Assembly: GCF_947623445.1 (NCBI RefSeq)
Contig: NC_135241.1
Coordinates: forward strand, 2,358,501 to 2,422,500
Direction of reading: 5' to 3'
DNA: 64,000 nucleotides
Source of the DNA: Clavelina lepadiformis
Lineage: Eukaryota > Chordata > Ascidiacea > Aplousobranchia > Clavelinidae
In this document: one piece after another, positions 1-12,730 of the stretch
How positions within the stretch are numbered: the stretch's first letter is position 1
How the letters are laid out: every line of letters starts with the position of its first letter
Position numbers and translations under genes: made by a program
Notes under the pieces: model-generated
What the model was told of the DNA's origin: nothing
Database searches by the model: none
What the model saw: only the letters and a program-made list of their open reading frames with translations

Positions 1-2786
1 TTAACTCCAGTCCAGCCCACATCCCTCTCGGAGGAAAGAGCAGACGCATTAAAAGGTTAGTTTGCAAGAGATATGTGAAGCAAGTGGAATGTTGAAAATA
101 ATTCGTTAGCTATAACAAGCTGGCAAAGCTTTGCACCAGCGCATGTGAAACAATGCTAATAAATTAAACTTGTTCGCATTGCTAGTATGTCTGTCTGTCT
201 GTTTTATTTTGGCCTTGTTTGATTTTTACCTTTTTTGAATGGCTACAACAACTCTGCCCAATTGAAATGCCTATCGAGCCAAATATAATGTCACTATATT
301 AACGAGAGTCACACACTAAGTAACTTATAAGCCTATGTTACATGACGAAGCTCAACACAAAATTGTGATATTGTGATATGAAAAGAAATGAATTAAAAAA
401 TTGAAGTGATTTTTTGACTATTCAGCACTTTGTACTGAAAATGTATTTTGACAAAGCAGTTCATTATATTGTTTTAGTCGAATCCCATCGGTCATAATTT
501 TTTGATGACTGTTTGCGGATCATCAAAATTAAGACTATTTGCCATTATATGTGACGTGCATGACAGCTTAAACCTTTAACCAGGTCAACCAACACTTTTA
601 AGTTTTGACTGGGCCACTGCTTTGACATATGGAGCCAACAAGAAATTTTGTGACATATTACTGAAAGCAAAATTCTTTTGTCTAGGCCGACAGAACTATG
701 GGATATTCTTGAAGATATTGACAATGCACTTGCGCTACAGCATCAGTGGAACAGTTCTAGACACAACCAAGGACTTATGACTTCACTGGGCATTAAGACC
801 CAGAATGTGGTAAGCCGTTTAGAAATCCTTTATTATCTTTAGCTAGCGTTCGACTCTATCTTGGAAGGCTTGTACCATCGAAGCCTTTTGCAAGTCTGGT
901 TGTGATAGGACAAGCCGACATGTTCGAGGCAAAATTTGTCTTACGCCTTCTTTTTGATGCATTTTCGCCTTTTGTTGAGGCTTTGTCTGGTCTCTACTCC
1001 ACTTATTTGTTACTGCTTTATGCTTACTCTATCAACGTATTGTACTAAATGAGTTGCAACCCCAGCATGAAGATATTTTATTTTCATAGAAGCGCTTTGT
1101 AAGACAAGTAACATAGTTTAATATTTTCTCAGCATGTATATATTTATATTCTTTTGAGTATTGTATTTTCTTGCATTTTGTTGCATGACGGTGGTTTGAG
1201 TTAAGGTGGGTTTGTAAGAAAGTTATCACCTGGGATAAAACCATGTTAGAGCAGGTGTAACCACAGGTTAGGGACTTAAGTTGTACGAATTAAAATATTA
1301 CTTGCAAATTTATATTCATCAGCTCTTCAGTGGAACAAGCGCACCTTTTTACGTGCCAACATATGCTGCAAGCTTGGTAAGTTTTTAAAATGCAAACACA
1401 CATCACAAAGCGCAAGCGACATCGCCGTTATCATTTTGCTTGTCCATAAAACAGTATGATGTGATCATGTGAACGAGACACTTAGCCCACCAAGAATAAG
1501 AAATTTATTAAGCTTTGCCCTTATTTAAGGGTCTACTTGAGCCTAACAAGGAGCTAACAAAACCAATCTCTGCTGCTGAAAAGATAACAGCCACGAGTCC
1601 AACAGAGAAAACTATACCGGGAGTGAGTTAATGCTTCTTATATTGTGTATGATTGTCTGCTTATTATGTTATGCTTGTATTTATGCTTTGATCATCTTGA
1701 TTGATTTTTAGGGTGATACTGATGCCGCATGGACAACTGAATCAGGTAACAGGAGTTTGTCCTGCTAAAATGCTGTTTTGCTAAAGCAACTATTTAGATT
1801 GCAATATCATTTTAAATGCGATAATATTAATTCTTTGCTATCCTTTGGTAATGGCATCTATAACAATTATCATTACAACTCACAAAAGCTAATTTTCTTG
1901 ATCAGTAATCTTGATTTCCAATTTCCATGATCGTTCATACGTAATCACCACATATGTATGTGCATGTGTTTTGTAGATTGCAGCATAGATGCATGTAGCG
2001 TTGGTAGCAGCAATAACACTTTAGCACCTACTAGTGTACTTGACACTAGCTCTTTCAACCTTGATATTCTTGAAACTGCGTCGTCATACTCAACTCCGAC
2101 ACATTCAGGTGCTTCGCTTTTTACAAATATATTCCAAGGACTTTCCTACTAGAATTTTTACAAAATGAATTTTACTTAGGGCTGAGATTTTAACTTTTGC
2201 GTCCTGGTTAACCTCAACCTGGTTCAATGCAAAAAGTTTAAACGTCAGTTTCTAGCATTCTAGTGTACTGCACCCTAGCATCAGACATTTTATTATCGAA
2301 GTAATTTGTGAAAGCAAGTTTGCAGTTAATCTGTGTTACTGGATTATAATTGTTGCCTTGATTGGGCCTTTGACTTTCAAATGCAAACAACTACATGGAA
2401 AGAGTACATTAGAAGAATTGTAGTTGCTATTTGCTAGTGATAATGACTTACATTAGTGGCAAAGTAATTCGTCTGTTTCACTAAACACTAGATGTTGCAT
2501 TCTTAACAAGATTGTCTTCATATTTTTCTCAGCACAAGATAAACTTGATCCCGAGCTTCTGGAACTTGCGATGAACGATGTTCCTCCTGCAGCAGCGAAC
2601 ACCACTAAGCTAGCAGACCCACTATCGAAGATCCTTGCCTCCCTCGGGGTCTCCAAGAAGAAACCTGAAGAAGATGAAGAGGAACTGAGTGAAGAGGCGG
2701 CAAAAATTGTAGAAAACTTGCCGGATCTCTCCTACATGAGGTCCAGTGTTCTCATGTTCCCAGTCGGGCAGACGTTAATGAATTGA
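1..2786 (+). CDS. AFTPH: Aftiphilin (clathrin/AP-1 accessory protein), C-terminal half; 5' end outside window
   Basis: Visible exons are 1-55, 686-809, 1323-1376, 1530-1622, 1712-1745, 1977-2107 and 2533-2786, all with GT-AG introns and one continuous frame. The second exon reads PTELWDILEDIDNALALQHQ, then HNQGLMTSLGIKTQN; the next two give LFSGTSAPFYVPTYAASL and GLLEPNKE followed by AAEKI. These match the conserved C-terminal 'clathrin-binding box' region of aftiphilin in order. The last exon is acidic and ends LPDLSYMRSSVLMFP, like the vertebrate LPDLSFM...VLMFP tail. In vertebrates aftiphilin acts with p200a and gamma-synergin at the trans-Golgi network and endosomes, linking clathrin and AP-1. 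The stop codon is 2784-2786. Exon 6 (1977-2107) is Ser/Thr/Asn-rich and poorly conserved. The call is family-level recognition by eye and is strong for the exons quoted. Confidence 0.88.
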
Positions 2787-5700
2787 CCTGTGTGCTGTGG
2801 TCTTGTTATGCCCGTCCTCTGCCATAAAAAGAGCTTGTCCGCAAAAATCATTGCGTATCTTGCGTATTACTTTCACACGGACTGTTTCATCATAATAGCT
2901 GCTTGTCGCTTGAAACTTTAAGTTTTTAAATTTCCTTTAGCTGATTTTTTCGCGTAAATGCTCATGCCAGTTTTACCCAACAGTGACCTTGAGTTGAAAT
3001 CGCCGCCAGCTCGGTCGCTTTTATTTATTTGCGGAATTCTCCTCACTTTTTTACTCCGGGTTTACCCGAGTTACGTAACCGCAAAGCGCACTTACCTCTT
3101 TCACTGTACCCTGTTCTTGTTTGTTCCTCGCTCAAGGTACTAACTCACTTCTCATTTCCATCTCTGCGCTCTTAGTTTTTGTTTAGTGTTTTCTTCTGTC
3201 GAGTTGATCAAGTCTCGCTTTCGCTTTGTCTTCGAAAGAATTTTGTTCCAAGTAGTTAGCAGAACTGCAATTGCTTTGTTGGCGTTTTTTCAAAGCAGAC
3301 TTTTACAAAGATCCAAAACTTAGGTCGCGAATTGAGAAAATGGTTTAGTTTAGACTAATTTTATGTACATATAAGCTTATGGTGGCTCCGTGCAATTATA
3401 TTTCTCATATTACCGTATTATTGAAATAAAAACGGCATAGCTGGGAAATGGTTGTTTATGTGAATTACAAAGCTACTTTTTGATAAGACTGCTTCTTGAT
3501 ATTCATTAATTGTCGGTCATATTATTGCTGTACAGTGTACACCGACATTGCTGACGCAATATCAAGAACTCTTCCTGCTTAAAATTGAGATATCAAGTCG
3601 TTGTCTAGATGGCTACGGCTAGGTGTCGCCACGATGCTGTAAAGCCAGAAACACAGAAACTGGGTCAAAGTTGACTTTCAGGAAGTAAGCGAAACCAGTT
3701 GATCATTTACTACAAATACAACCTATGCCGACGAAACACGACGGAAACGTCGCTCAAACTGCCGATTTCGACTTACAAGTCAGTTCAATTTAGCTCATGC
3801 CCGTTTATGACATGATTTTATTGTGAGTTGTGACAACGGCACCAGGCCGATTTTTCATCGTCTGCGTTTTTCGGTTTACAACAAAGTGGCAATGTGAAGA
3901 AATTTACCTCAACTTGTCCAATCGCCTGGATTTGTGAAATTGTGGCTTCTTGCCGAGAAGTCAGTGTGATGAGTATTAACAATCCTATACATGTAACACT
4001 GTGTGTGGACTTAACTGTCACCCTTCAACGCACTTTTTGTATAAAGTATGCGGTTGAATGCGATTGCTTGTAACACCGAAGATACGCCTAGTTCAACTGC
4101 TTGAATAGAAAAGATACCTTTGTGTATTGCACGGAACTAATCCTAGTTTTGTTAAATATTTAGTTTGGGCAGGATCGAGAGCTCAACTCCAATTCATAAT
4201 CAACAAGTGATCAGAGACCTGGTTTGCTATGATAAAATATGATGATGATTGTTCAAAATTTGGTGGAAAATGCTCTCAGTCTCCTTTTAAACGGAGTCTG
4301 CAATTGGTTGCATATCTCATGAATTTCTTGAGATTTTGACATTTTGTCTGTTATAAATATTTCTCACATGAAATCAACAGGCGGGAGGATCACGCAAGTT
4401 GACCGCAAAAAGTTTGCCAAAAACCCAAGACATTTTTTACTGAGGCGAAATATGCTTTTCCTCTAATTTGTATGTTTCTCCTATTTCTGAAGAAACGAAA
4501 TTACATACTTTAAAATATTTCAGAAATATTAAACTTGGCAATAAATAAAACAAGCTTGTTGGCTGACTTTGATTGCCACAAGTAATAATGTTTCTTCAAA
4601 AGGTGAAGTTCTTTCAATTATAATAGTAAGAGTTCCTGTGGACATGTAACAAATGTCTTTGTGTGAGTAAAGCTTCATAAATGGTCTTTAACAGCTTCGT
4701 AACTAGGCGTGTGTGTGTACTCGGTTATTGGCCCACCTCGAAAATATTTTATCTTTCCAAAAAACTTGTGGGTAGTAACGTAATACAAGTAAGTAAAGTA
4801 CAGCAAGGAGTAAGTAAGTAAAGTTTAAGATCAAGCACTCGATGCCACGCTCGAGTTGGATCTGAGCGAAAAGTGCAAACGTATCTGGTATAGCTGCGTA
4901 ATTAGCAATTAACACAATTATCGTTTTGTTAATTTAATAATGTCAGTGGCAAGACTTGGAACAGTCACTACCTTTGTCCCATCGCGGAAAAAAATCCATC
5001 CAACTAAAACATTAAGGTATTTTCTATCATATCAAGAATTTTTGCGATTGGTTACTGTTAACCGGTTATTTGAAATGCAAATTTAAATGGGTGCTTAGCG
5101 GGAAGTTTTTGTAAGTGTAATTTTGACAATTGTCACTTCGGCCGTCTTATATTTTGTATTCCTTGTTACCTTGCATCTTTTGACCTTTTGACCTTTAGGT
5201 TTGAGGCTTCTGTTTCTCACGCACGGCGCGTAACGTGGCAACAAACCTTTTAATATTTTTGGAGAAAATAAATTTAAAAAACGAAAATCCGCCCGTCGTT
5301 AATTACTGACTCGGCGTTCTGATAAACATTTAAATTCATGCATCACATCGTCGTTAATATGATGTTTATGGGAAAATATTGCCATGTTTGCCTTGGATCA
5401 AACTCATTCTTATGCGATCTTCCGCATTTCATTCTTTGTTATTGTGTAAACGGAAATTTCTGGAGCTTATCTGAAATCTGCAATAAATCCAGGATCTACT
5501 TTGCCACGTGCTGGTTGGTACAAACTACATGAAATTAATTTGTGTTTTTGCGGAAAATGCGAATAATAATAATCGATGGTATCGGGAGGAGCAGTTATTT
5601 ATGTATGACCGTTCGACGCGCCCCAACGTATTTGCGACAAACAATCAACAAGAAATTCCAAGATCAATGCCCGTCGTTATCACGACCAAAGCCGATTGAG

Positions 5701-7779
5701 CGACTATTTTAAGCCAAACGAGGTTGAAATAGTGCTTGCGTGATTTTTGTCACATGGTTAGACGAATGCCTCGAAAAAACTTCAAACAGATATACCCTTG
5801 CCCCTGACTTGAACCCAAAGTCTCGTTTATGAGTAAGGAGTGAGGTCACTTGTATATGCCCAAATGTTTGACACATGTATCTAAGATTTTAGAAATAGTC
5901 TTGAGAGATGCTGTTGGGTTTGTTGTGTTAGTTTAAATTACAGCTCCGTTTCAATTTTATTTTTCAGATACATTGATGTGATTCATAACTTTGCGGATTT
6001 CAATGCTCACAGTAGCTGATGATGTCATGCAAACGTCATTGAAATACGCTGTGTAATACGTTTTTAATATGACGTCATATTGAACGTGTTTGCAACAAAC
6101 GGAATCTCGTCTCGTCTAAACATCTGTCCAACTTCATTGTTTCGACTTCAGAGGCGAATAAAAATTATTTTTGGTATCATTATTAAAATACTTATTTATA
6201 GGCTGTTTTATTTTAAAAAGCATTCTCTTTTCTATTGTTTATTTTTATATTAGTATGGGGATAGGGAAGAGCTAACTTGCAAAAACCACAAACATTTGTA
6301 AGCGCAAAATCACATTCAATTACACAAAGTTTTAGAATGTCACTTTAGTTCTTAAAATCAGCTTTAAGTTTACCTGGATATGACTCGGATGGAGTAAATG
6401 TTTTATCTATAACTCAGACTATTTTATCTTCGGGAAATAGAGTATTTCCCGAAGATAAAACAGGATTGGAACGCGTTAATTTCTCAAAAGATTAGTATTC
6501 GATTTTGATACGTTTTGACAACACAATTGTCCACAGTAAGTGATTACAGCGTAAATTTATTTCTGTATGCAAAACTTTTCCGAGAAATTTTCCGACTTGT
6601 CAAGCAGTTCAAACAAAACAAGGCTGGCACGAACTTCTAGGAAATTAACAAGATATAAGGGGAAGACTAATTGGGTATCAAAATCCGCCACAGGAAATTT
6701 TTTAATTATGCTAAGCCGATTACACCTCCTTGACAGTCATTTAAAGAGTTTACGTATGTCGTAAGTTATGTAAGAATAAGTAAGCAGTGATTTAATTAAT
6801 AAACAAAATGAATAATTTCTGGTCATTCATATCAAAAATACTCATCAAAAATATGTTCAGCATATCCAGTTGAAAGTCATCAGCGGAGCGTGGACGTTAA
6901 AATTGTTATGTCACAAAGACACCATAAGTGGTCAGAGTTTCGCAAAGAGTGAAGAGTTCAAGGTAAACGGTGACAGTCGACGTCTCTCAAACTTTCTTCG
7001 GTAAAATCGCGGCCGGTCACGATATATAAATTGCGACGCCTAATCCCGGATTTGTCTTCGCAAAGGAAAGTTGTGCAGAGCGAATGTTAACTTCATACAA
7101 GTGTGTAGAAGTTTAAGCTCACATTAGGCAAAGTATATAAATAATTTTTATTATTTTAGAGAAGCGAGGGTTGTCATAAGCAAAACTGCTTTACGTCAAC
7201 AACTTTTCCTACATTAATTGCAGTTAACGTTTTAGAGAAAAGTTTTTAAACTGTGTTTTTGGTTTTGTTTTCATATACTGTACTTTATTTGTACAATAGT
7301 TCTACAAATTATAAGTATTGAAGGCTTATTCAGACTGAAAAAGCTTAAAAAAGTATTTCTATTTTTCCATAAGCATATACCGAGATATTATACATTGTTA
7401 AAATACAAAATTTGACCAAAGTTTAATATATGCACGTTAGAAACACGAATTTTTTTATCAAAATCTGTAGCTTATAGCAAAATGTTTTATTTTAAAGTTA
7501 GTTTTTGTGGTTGGCAATAAAAGCGTAAATGGCAGCGTAACAAAATAAACGTATAGGCAATAGCTAAAATATTGTTTGTAAAAATTAGTGACTGGATAAA
7601 AAGACAAGAAATATTGCGAACAGAAAAACAGATTCTACCAAAATAAAGCTTACACCAGGCATGAAAAAATTTTTAATACCAATTTCTATTAAAACTTTAA
7701 TTTCTCACTTATATTTTCAGTAAATAGCTTCATATTTTTTTGGCATCTTCTCCTGTTTTTGCAAAACGAAATATCAGTT
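2787..7779. other. Gene-free interval between AFTPH and the BPI-like gene
   Basis: About 5 kb of AT-rich DNA. I find no open frame with splice sites or recognisable protein similarity on either strand. The first few hundred bases are presumably AFTPH 3' UTR; AATAAA occurs at 3425-3430. The only structured item is a perfect hairpin at 6422-6460, listed separately. The last few hundred bases should hold the promoter of the gene starting at 7780, but no clear TATA box could be assigned. Confidence 0.6.
6422..6460. repeat. Perfect 18-bp inverted repeat with 3-nt loop
   Basis: Left arm 6422-6439 (TTTTATCTTCGGGAAATA), loop GAG at 6440-6442, right arm 6443-6460, which is the exact reverse complement. 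There is no coding context. It could be a tiny MITE relic, a palindromic rearrangement scar or a structured RNA element. The sequence shows only the perfect symmetry. Confidence 0.85.
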
Positions 7780-10700
7780 ATGGCTTGGAACACTGTCAAC
7801 GTTCTTATTGCCATTTGTGTGATTACAGCGTCCAGCCAAAGGCTTGGTAAGTAACCATTACGTTTCAGGCTATTTTATATAAGGTATTAAGTTTATATTA
7901 TTTCCAGCCTTTCTATGTAAATTAGTTATTCACTATAAATAAAAGACGAGCAATCAACGTAGCCTTCTCGGTATAATAATTAATGGCCGTTCTGCAGTTA
8001 GACTTCAAAGCAAATGATTGTTGTCAACAACTTACAATCTATTCATAAATTATTACTATTAATGAGAAGGTTCGAATTACACGTGATAAGCTGGGAACCA
8101 TTTGAAAAATTCAGCGAGATACTATTAATTAAAATGTCTGGCTTTTGTGGTTGCTTTAAAGTGGATGCCATCAAAAATTGGTTATGTAGCATGTAGCTAC
8201 TGACTGGTATTGCTCGACCACTTATTAGCAATTCTACTCCTTAACCGTGTGTTTCGCATAGCCATGGGCTGTGGTGGTGGAAGCTGTCTCAATGATAAAC
8301 TACTTTTTTCATGATCGCGATCTTGGCAGGATTATCTCTGCAATGTCCATGTTTTCGCGATCAACATCGCTATTTTATAAATATTTGTCGCTTCGGTTAA
8401 AATTAAGCGTCCTGATCGTAATCGTCTATAATTTTATGACAGGGGAGAAAATCTCTCTGCAAATAGCTACCGCCAGGTTGACCTTGAGCCCAAGCTAACA
8501 CCTTTCCAAAAATATGCGCATTTGTGTATTTTCAAAACAGATTAAGAAACCCCACATTTGAACGATCGAGGTACGGCGCCAGGCATCACACCTTGGCACC
8601 GCACGTACTTAATCGTCATAATCCAGGTGTGAAATTGAATTGAACCCGTAATCTTTTAAGCTTTTCCCTAACTTGGGATCAACTCGTCTGTAAGGAGGAT
8701 TAAAACATGTTCTTCGATGATTTTACCTCCGGAGTCGGGGGGCAAGAATTCAAGAAATGCTCTACATAAAAGACCAAGATTTTTGAAAAACATGTTTTCC
8801 GAGATCGAAAAATCTTTGAATTTGGCAAATTAAAGAAGTTATTTTTGGGCTAGAATGAAAGAAGTAAAACAGAATATCGAATTTACCGCATTCTGTTTAT
8901 TTCAACAGAATTTTGCTAGTCCAAAAACATCAAAACCCTTCGTAGCTCGTAAACACCATTTTCGACCAAATCAAGACACTCAAGTATCGGAGATAAATCC
9001 TGGTTCCCGCAAACATGGTTTTTTGCGCCAACAGGCGAAGAAAAACTTCAACTACAAATTTGCCTCAGAGTATTATATTTAATTAAATGACATGGACACG
9101 TTTACAAGTAGCGACGAGTGACACACGACTCGTAAATAAGCAACAAGTCAAATAAGCAAATGACTAAGCGATTGTATCTTTCTAGTGGCCACTACTTTAA
9201 ATACGTAGAAGGAATGATTTGCTTATTTTCACAACAAGGGATTTGGGAAATAGTCAAGAATATAAATTTATTTCTGTACAAAACTAACCAAGCACATATA
9301 GGGTAAAAATTGAGTTACTTGCTATTTTGGATCGCAAAAATTCCCATAAACTTTTCTAGGCTGGCATTTTAGTAAAATATTTTGGTTTTCGTTTATTTCG
9401 GCATTGCAATGAATTGTATGACTTGTGATTCTTTTTAGATCCAAAGGTCTTCGAAGCACTCGCAAAACTTCCAATGCCGGAGGTGGGAAATAACTTTTCC
9501 ATCAAATTCAACTTCACTACCGACGAGTAATTTACAGTATAGGCCTATCTTACGTTGAAAAAAATACGTAATGACATTAATAAAAACCCAAAGCTAATAC
9601 GTTAATAAGTTCTGGGCACTTTCGTATTCATAAATTTGAGTTATGTTGTTCAGAAATGTTCTGCTTGACGCTACGTCTCGTAATGCAACTTATGACGTCA
9701 GACTGATGTCAGACTTTAACTTTGATTCGTCCATTTCTCTTTTCATCCCAGTTGAAGAAATAAACATGAAAGGAGTTTACTTCAGTTCCATTCAAATGTA
9801 AGTTGAGTTTTTGTATGCAATGTTATTTCTATGCAATGTTATTTCATGCAATGTCATTTCATGCAATGTCATTTCATGCCATGTTAAATCATGCAATGTT
9901 ACATCATGTAATGTTAAATCATGTAATGTTAAATCATGCAATGTTAAATCATGCAATGTTAAATCATGCAATGTTAAATCATGCAATGTTAAATCATGCA
10001 ATGTTAAATATGATTAAAAAGTCGAGTTTGCATGAATGAATCGAATCGACATAAAAACAAATTTCGACAAATTTTCCCTTAGTTTTTATAAATTTTACTC
10101 TTTTTCTCTGCAGACCGTTTGAAAACGGACAACAAATTTCACAGAGCAACTCCGGCACTTACAAGCTCACTCTGCGGAATGTTCATCTCACATTTACCGT
10201 TGTTATTCAATGTAAGCTCGATCTCTCTTTTTTATCGGCAATTACATATGTCTACATTTTTTTGGTGGTGTCGATTGAGGTTGTTGACCGGGTTGGAATT
10301 TCCATCTTTTTGATACAATCTGTTTGTTTTGGGCGTTTTCAACGAATGCTCGTGATATAAGAACGTTAAACACTACACAAGCGTTTATACCAAATTTGTT
10401 TTTATTCGGTGATGGTCCAATGTTTCCACAATATCACTCTAGGCACGATTGGCCTTTTCACACAAAGCAATGCAATGTTAAGCCAATGGGCTTTTCAATT
10501 CTAATAATCGATCATAAACTTATGTCGTAAGTCGGTTTGTAAGCTTTACACACATTACCCAGCTACCTTCTTCAAAGCGCTATATACCATTTTACCAAAA
10601 GCATTTTTACATACAAAACTAAATGCACGAGGGCTATCAGCCTAAAATGAGCTGTTATAGGCCTACTCACTATTTTCGTCCAGCCGGTCGAAACCCTTTC

Positions 10701-12730
10701 CTGTTTGCAAACGTAAAACTTATTGTACCCAGTGGTAGGCCACGTCACGGGTTCTGTGTAGTTGCAAGTTGCTCAGAATTACACAGGAAATTGATAAAGT
10801 ACTTTTGGCTTCCAACGAGCCGTTCTTTAATGGTTTATTATTATTAAAACGAAAATCTTTATGCTATCTTCATTTACTCTAACATATTCACCTGACTCCG
10901 AACTTTCGATCACGGAAGTTAACGATAAGTAAAAAGAACACCTTTTAAAATAAGTATTTACGGAGAAACTACAAAGTATTTACGTAAACTGTCCAAAATA
11001 GAGTAAAATAAAAAAGTATTCAAAAAGTACAAGTAAGCCAGTTATTTTGTACGCGTGAATGTAATCGCACAAGATTTTTTCTTCCAGTTTTTCTTGACGG
11101 TCCCGCATTGACCTTAACCCATTGCCACCCATTGATTGGAGAAGCGGATATGCGGCTGCAGGAGACGGATAACAACCGGAAACATCCACTCAGTATGACA
11201 ACTTTGACCGATCTTTTGAATCTGGTCTCAGCAGAAGAATACAGATCGATGTTTTGTAACGCCATGGCTGGGTAGGAAAATAGCCTACAGTAATATAACC
11301 TGAAATATAAAAAAATTATAAAAAATAATATAATATAATAATAAAATAGTATAACTGAATAAAGATTTGTAATATATAACAATAATATCACGAAATACGA
11401 TACAAATATAAAGTAAAGATTTAGTAAAAAAAAACTAAAATAATCCACAGTAGACCTATTTTCATTGCCAAGTTATGTTAGTGGTCGTATACAGCTTGTT
11501 ACGTCATATTATGTATCTTGTTACGCCGTATATCTTATTTGTTTTCTCAACTTAGATTGTTGTAAATTGGTAGGTGCAGCAAAATTACAGAAACTGATAA
11601 TATTGAAGTGGTTTCGTTGTTCTAGTTACATTCTAAGCTTAAGTAACTCGTAAAGTGCCAAAACGATTTTGACACGTATATTAACGTGTAATTAATAACA
11701 TTTGCAGCACCATTACATGTAAGTGAGGAAGCACGGGCATAGATAAAAAGCTTTAATAAACGACTGGTCACTTAATAGCCTGTAATAACACAAACCTGTG
11801 AGAAATCGCGCTGTCATTGTTGAAAGACTTTCGTAGAATTTTTACTGAAAAGTCACCAAAACACACTTTTTGAAAGACCGAACGAGATTCACGTAAAACA
11901 CATGATGGGCAAAGTTCAAATAAGTACGTGTTAGTTCGGTTTCAAGCCAGCACACGTGTACATTACATTTTCTGGCTTCTTCTACAGTTAGTTACGTTTA
12001 CAAATGAGTAATAATTTCTAGTTAAAACTGTTAGTCAAATCAATCAAAAATATTTGAGTATAAATTATTTCGTCAATACTTTACTAGTGCATCGGTATGA
12101 ACAACCGCATCAAGTTTAGGTACAAAACGAGGTTTAAGCTTTTTCTGATGTTCTCAAGTAGGCCTAGCCTACATTTGGCAAACTTTGCCACAAGGGTGCA
12201 CACAGCAATTTCATCTCTATTTTTTTCTGCAGTTTAACAAAGGACAGGTCGTCCCCAATCATTCAAGCTGTGCTGAGACGCATTCTAACCGGTTCTTACC
12301 CGTGAGTAGCCTATTGTGGACTGGCTCTGACTGTTATATTATGCGAGCTGATGCTAACTTTAACTTGTCTCTCAGGCGCGCCAACTAACGTCATGAATGA
12401 TTTGCGATTAATGACTACATGTAAAGTACCACTTGAGCAGTTCGCGTGAAAAAATGACCTTTACAATGAAAGTTCTTCATTTCATGCTGCATAAAGTCGA
12501 TAATAAAAAAACCAGTGCAACCATTAGCATGTTTTTGCATCTGTATCTGGCTAGCTGCATGAGTACGTCAGAATATGTCGGCAATTAAATATTTAACAGT
12601 TTTTTCTTTGTTCGAGGCTTAAGGTTCCGACAAAATATAGGCCAGCTATATTGAATAACTAAATGTCGTATATCGTGTGTAGTCTGCAAGCCTCGTTTAA
12701 GAAATTCCTTTCCACAGCAAGTCAGCATAA
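7780..12730 (+). CDS. Secreted single-domain BPI/LBP/PLUNC-like (TULIP) protein, about 220 aa
   Basis: Exons 7780-7846, 9439-9526, 9654-9797, 10114-10211, 11088-11271, 12233-12301 and 12718-12730 join in phase to 663 nt (220 aa). The start encodes a signal peptide (MAWNTVNVLIAICVITASSQ). The body resembles the N-terminal barrel of BPI/LBP: LPMPEVGNNFSIK near the start; GTYKLTLRNVHLTFTVVI mid-way; then DGPALTLTHCHP and LTDLLNL with MFCNAM. The two cysteines after the signal peptide lie where BPI has its conserved disulfide. Known members bind lipids or lipopolysaccharide; the short length matches single-domain PLUNC forms (BPIFA), not two-domain BPI. An alternative reading ends exon 5 at the in-frame stop TAG 11273-11275 (194 aa). 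A second 3' acceptor at 12725/12726 would give a longer, different C-terminus. Family assignment is by pattern recognition, not by a search. Confidence 0.6.
9815..10009. repeat. 15-bp minisatellite, about 13 copies, in an intron of the BPI-like gene
   Basis: Tandem copies of ATGCAATGTTAAATC with variants in the first half (TTATTTC, TCATTTC, TTACATC). The downstream copies are identical, so the array probably expanded from that end. The period is divisible by three, so several frames stay open on both strands; these are not genes. It sits just after the donor at 9798. Confidence 0.95.

Noticed and set aside
9792-10039. Open frames encoding HDLTL-, NHAML- and KSCNV-type repeats on both strands
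   Set aside because: They are translations of the 15-bp minisatellite inside an intron; they remain open only because the period is a multiple of three.
11020-11448. 142-codon open frame on the minus strand
   Set aside because: It overlaps exon 5 of the BPI-like gene in antisense and otherwise reads through a low-complexity AT-rich stretch.
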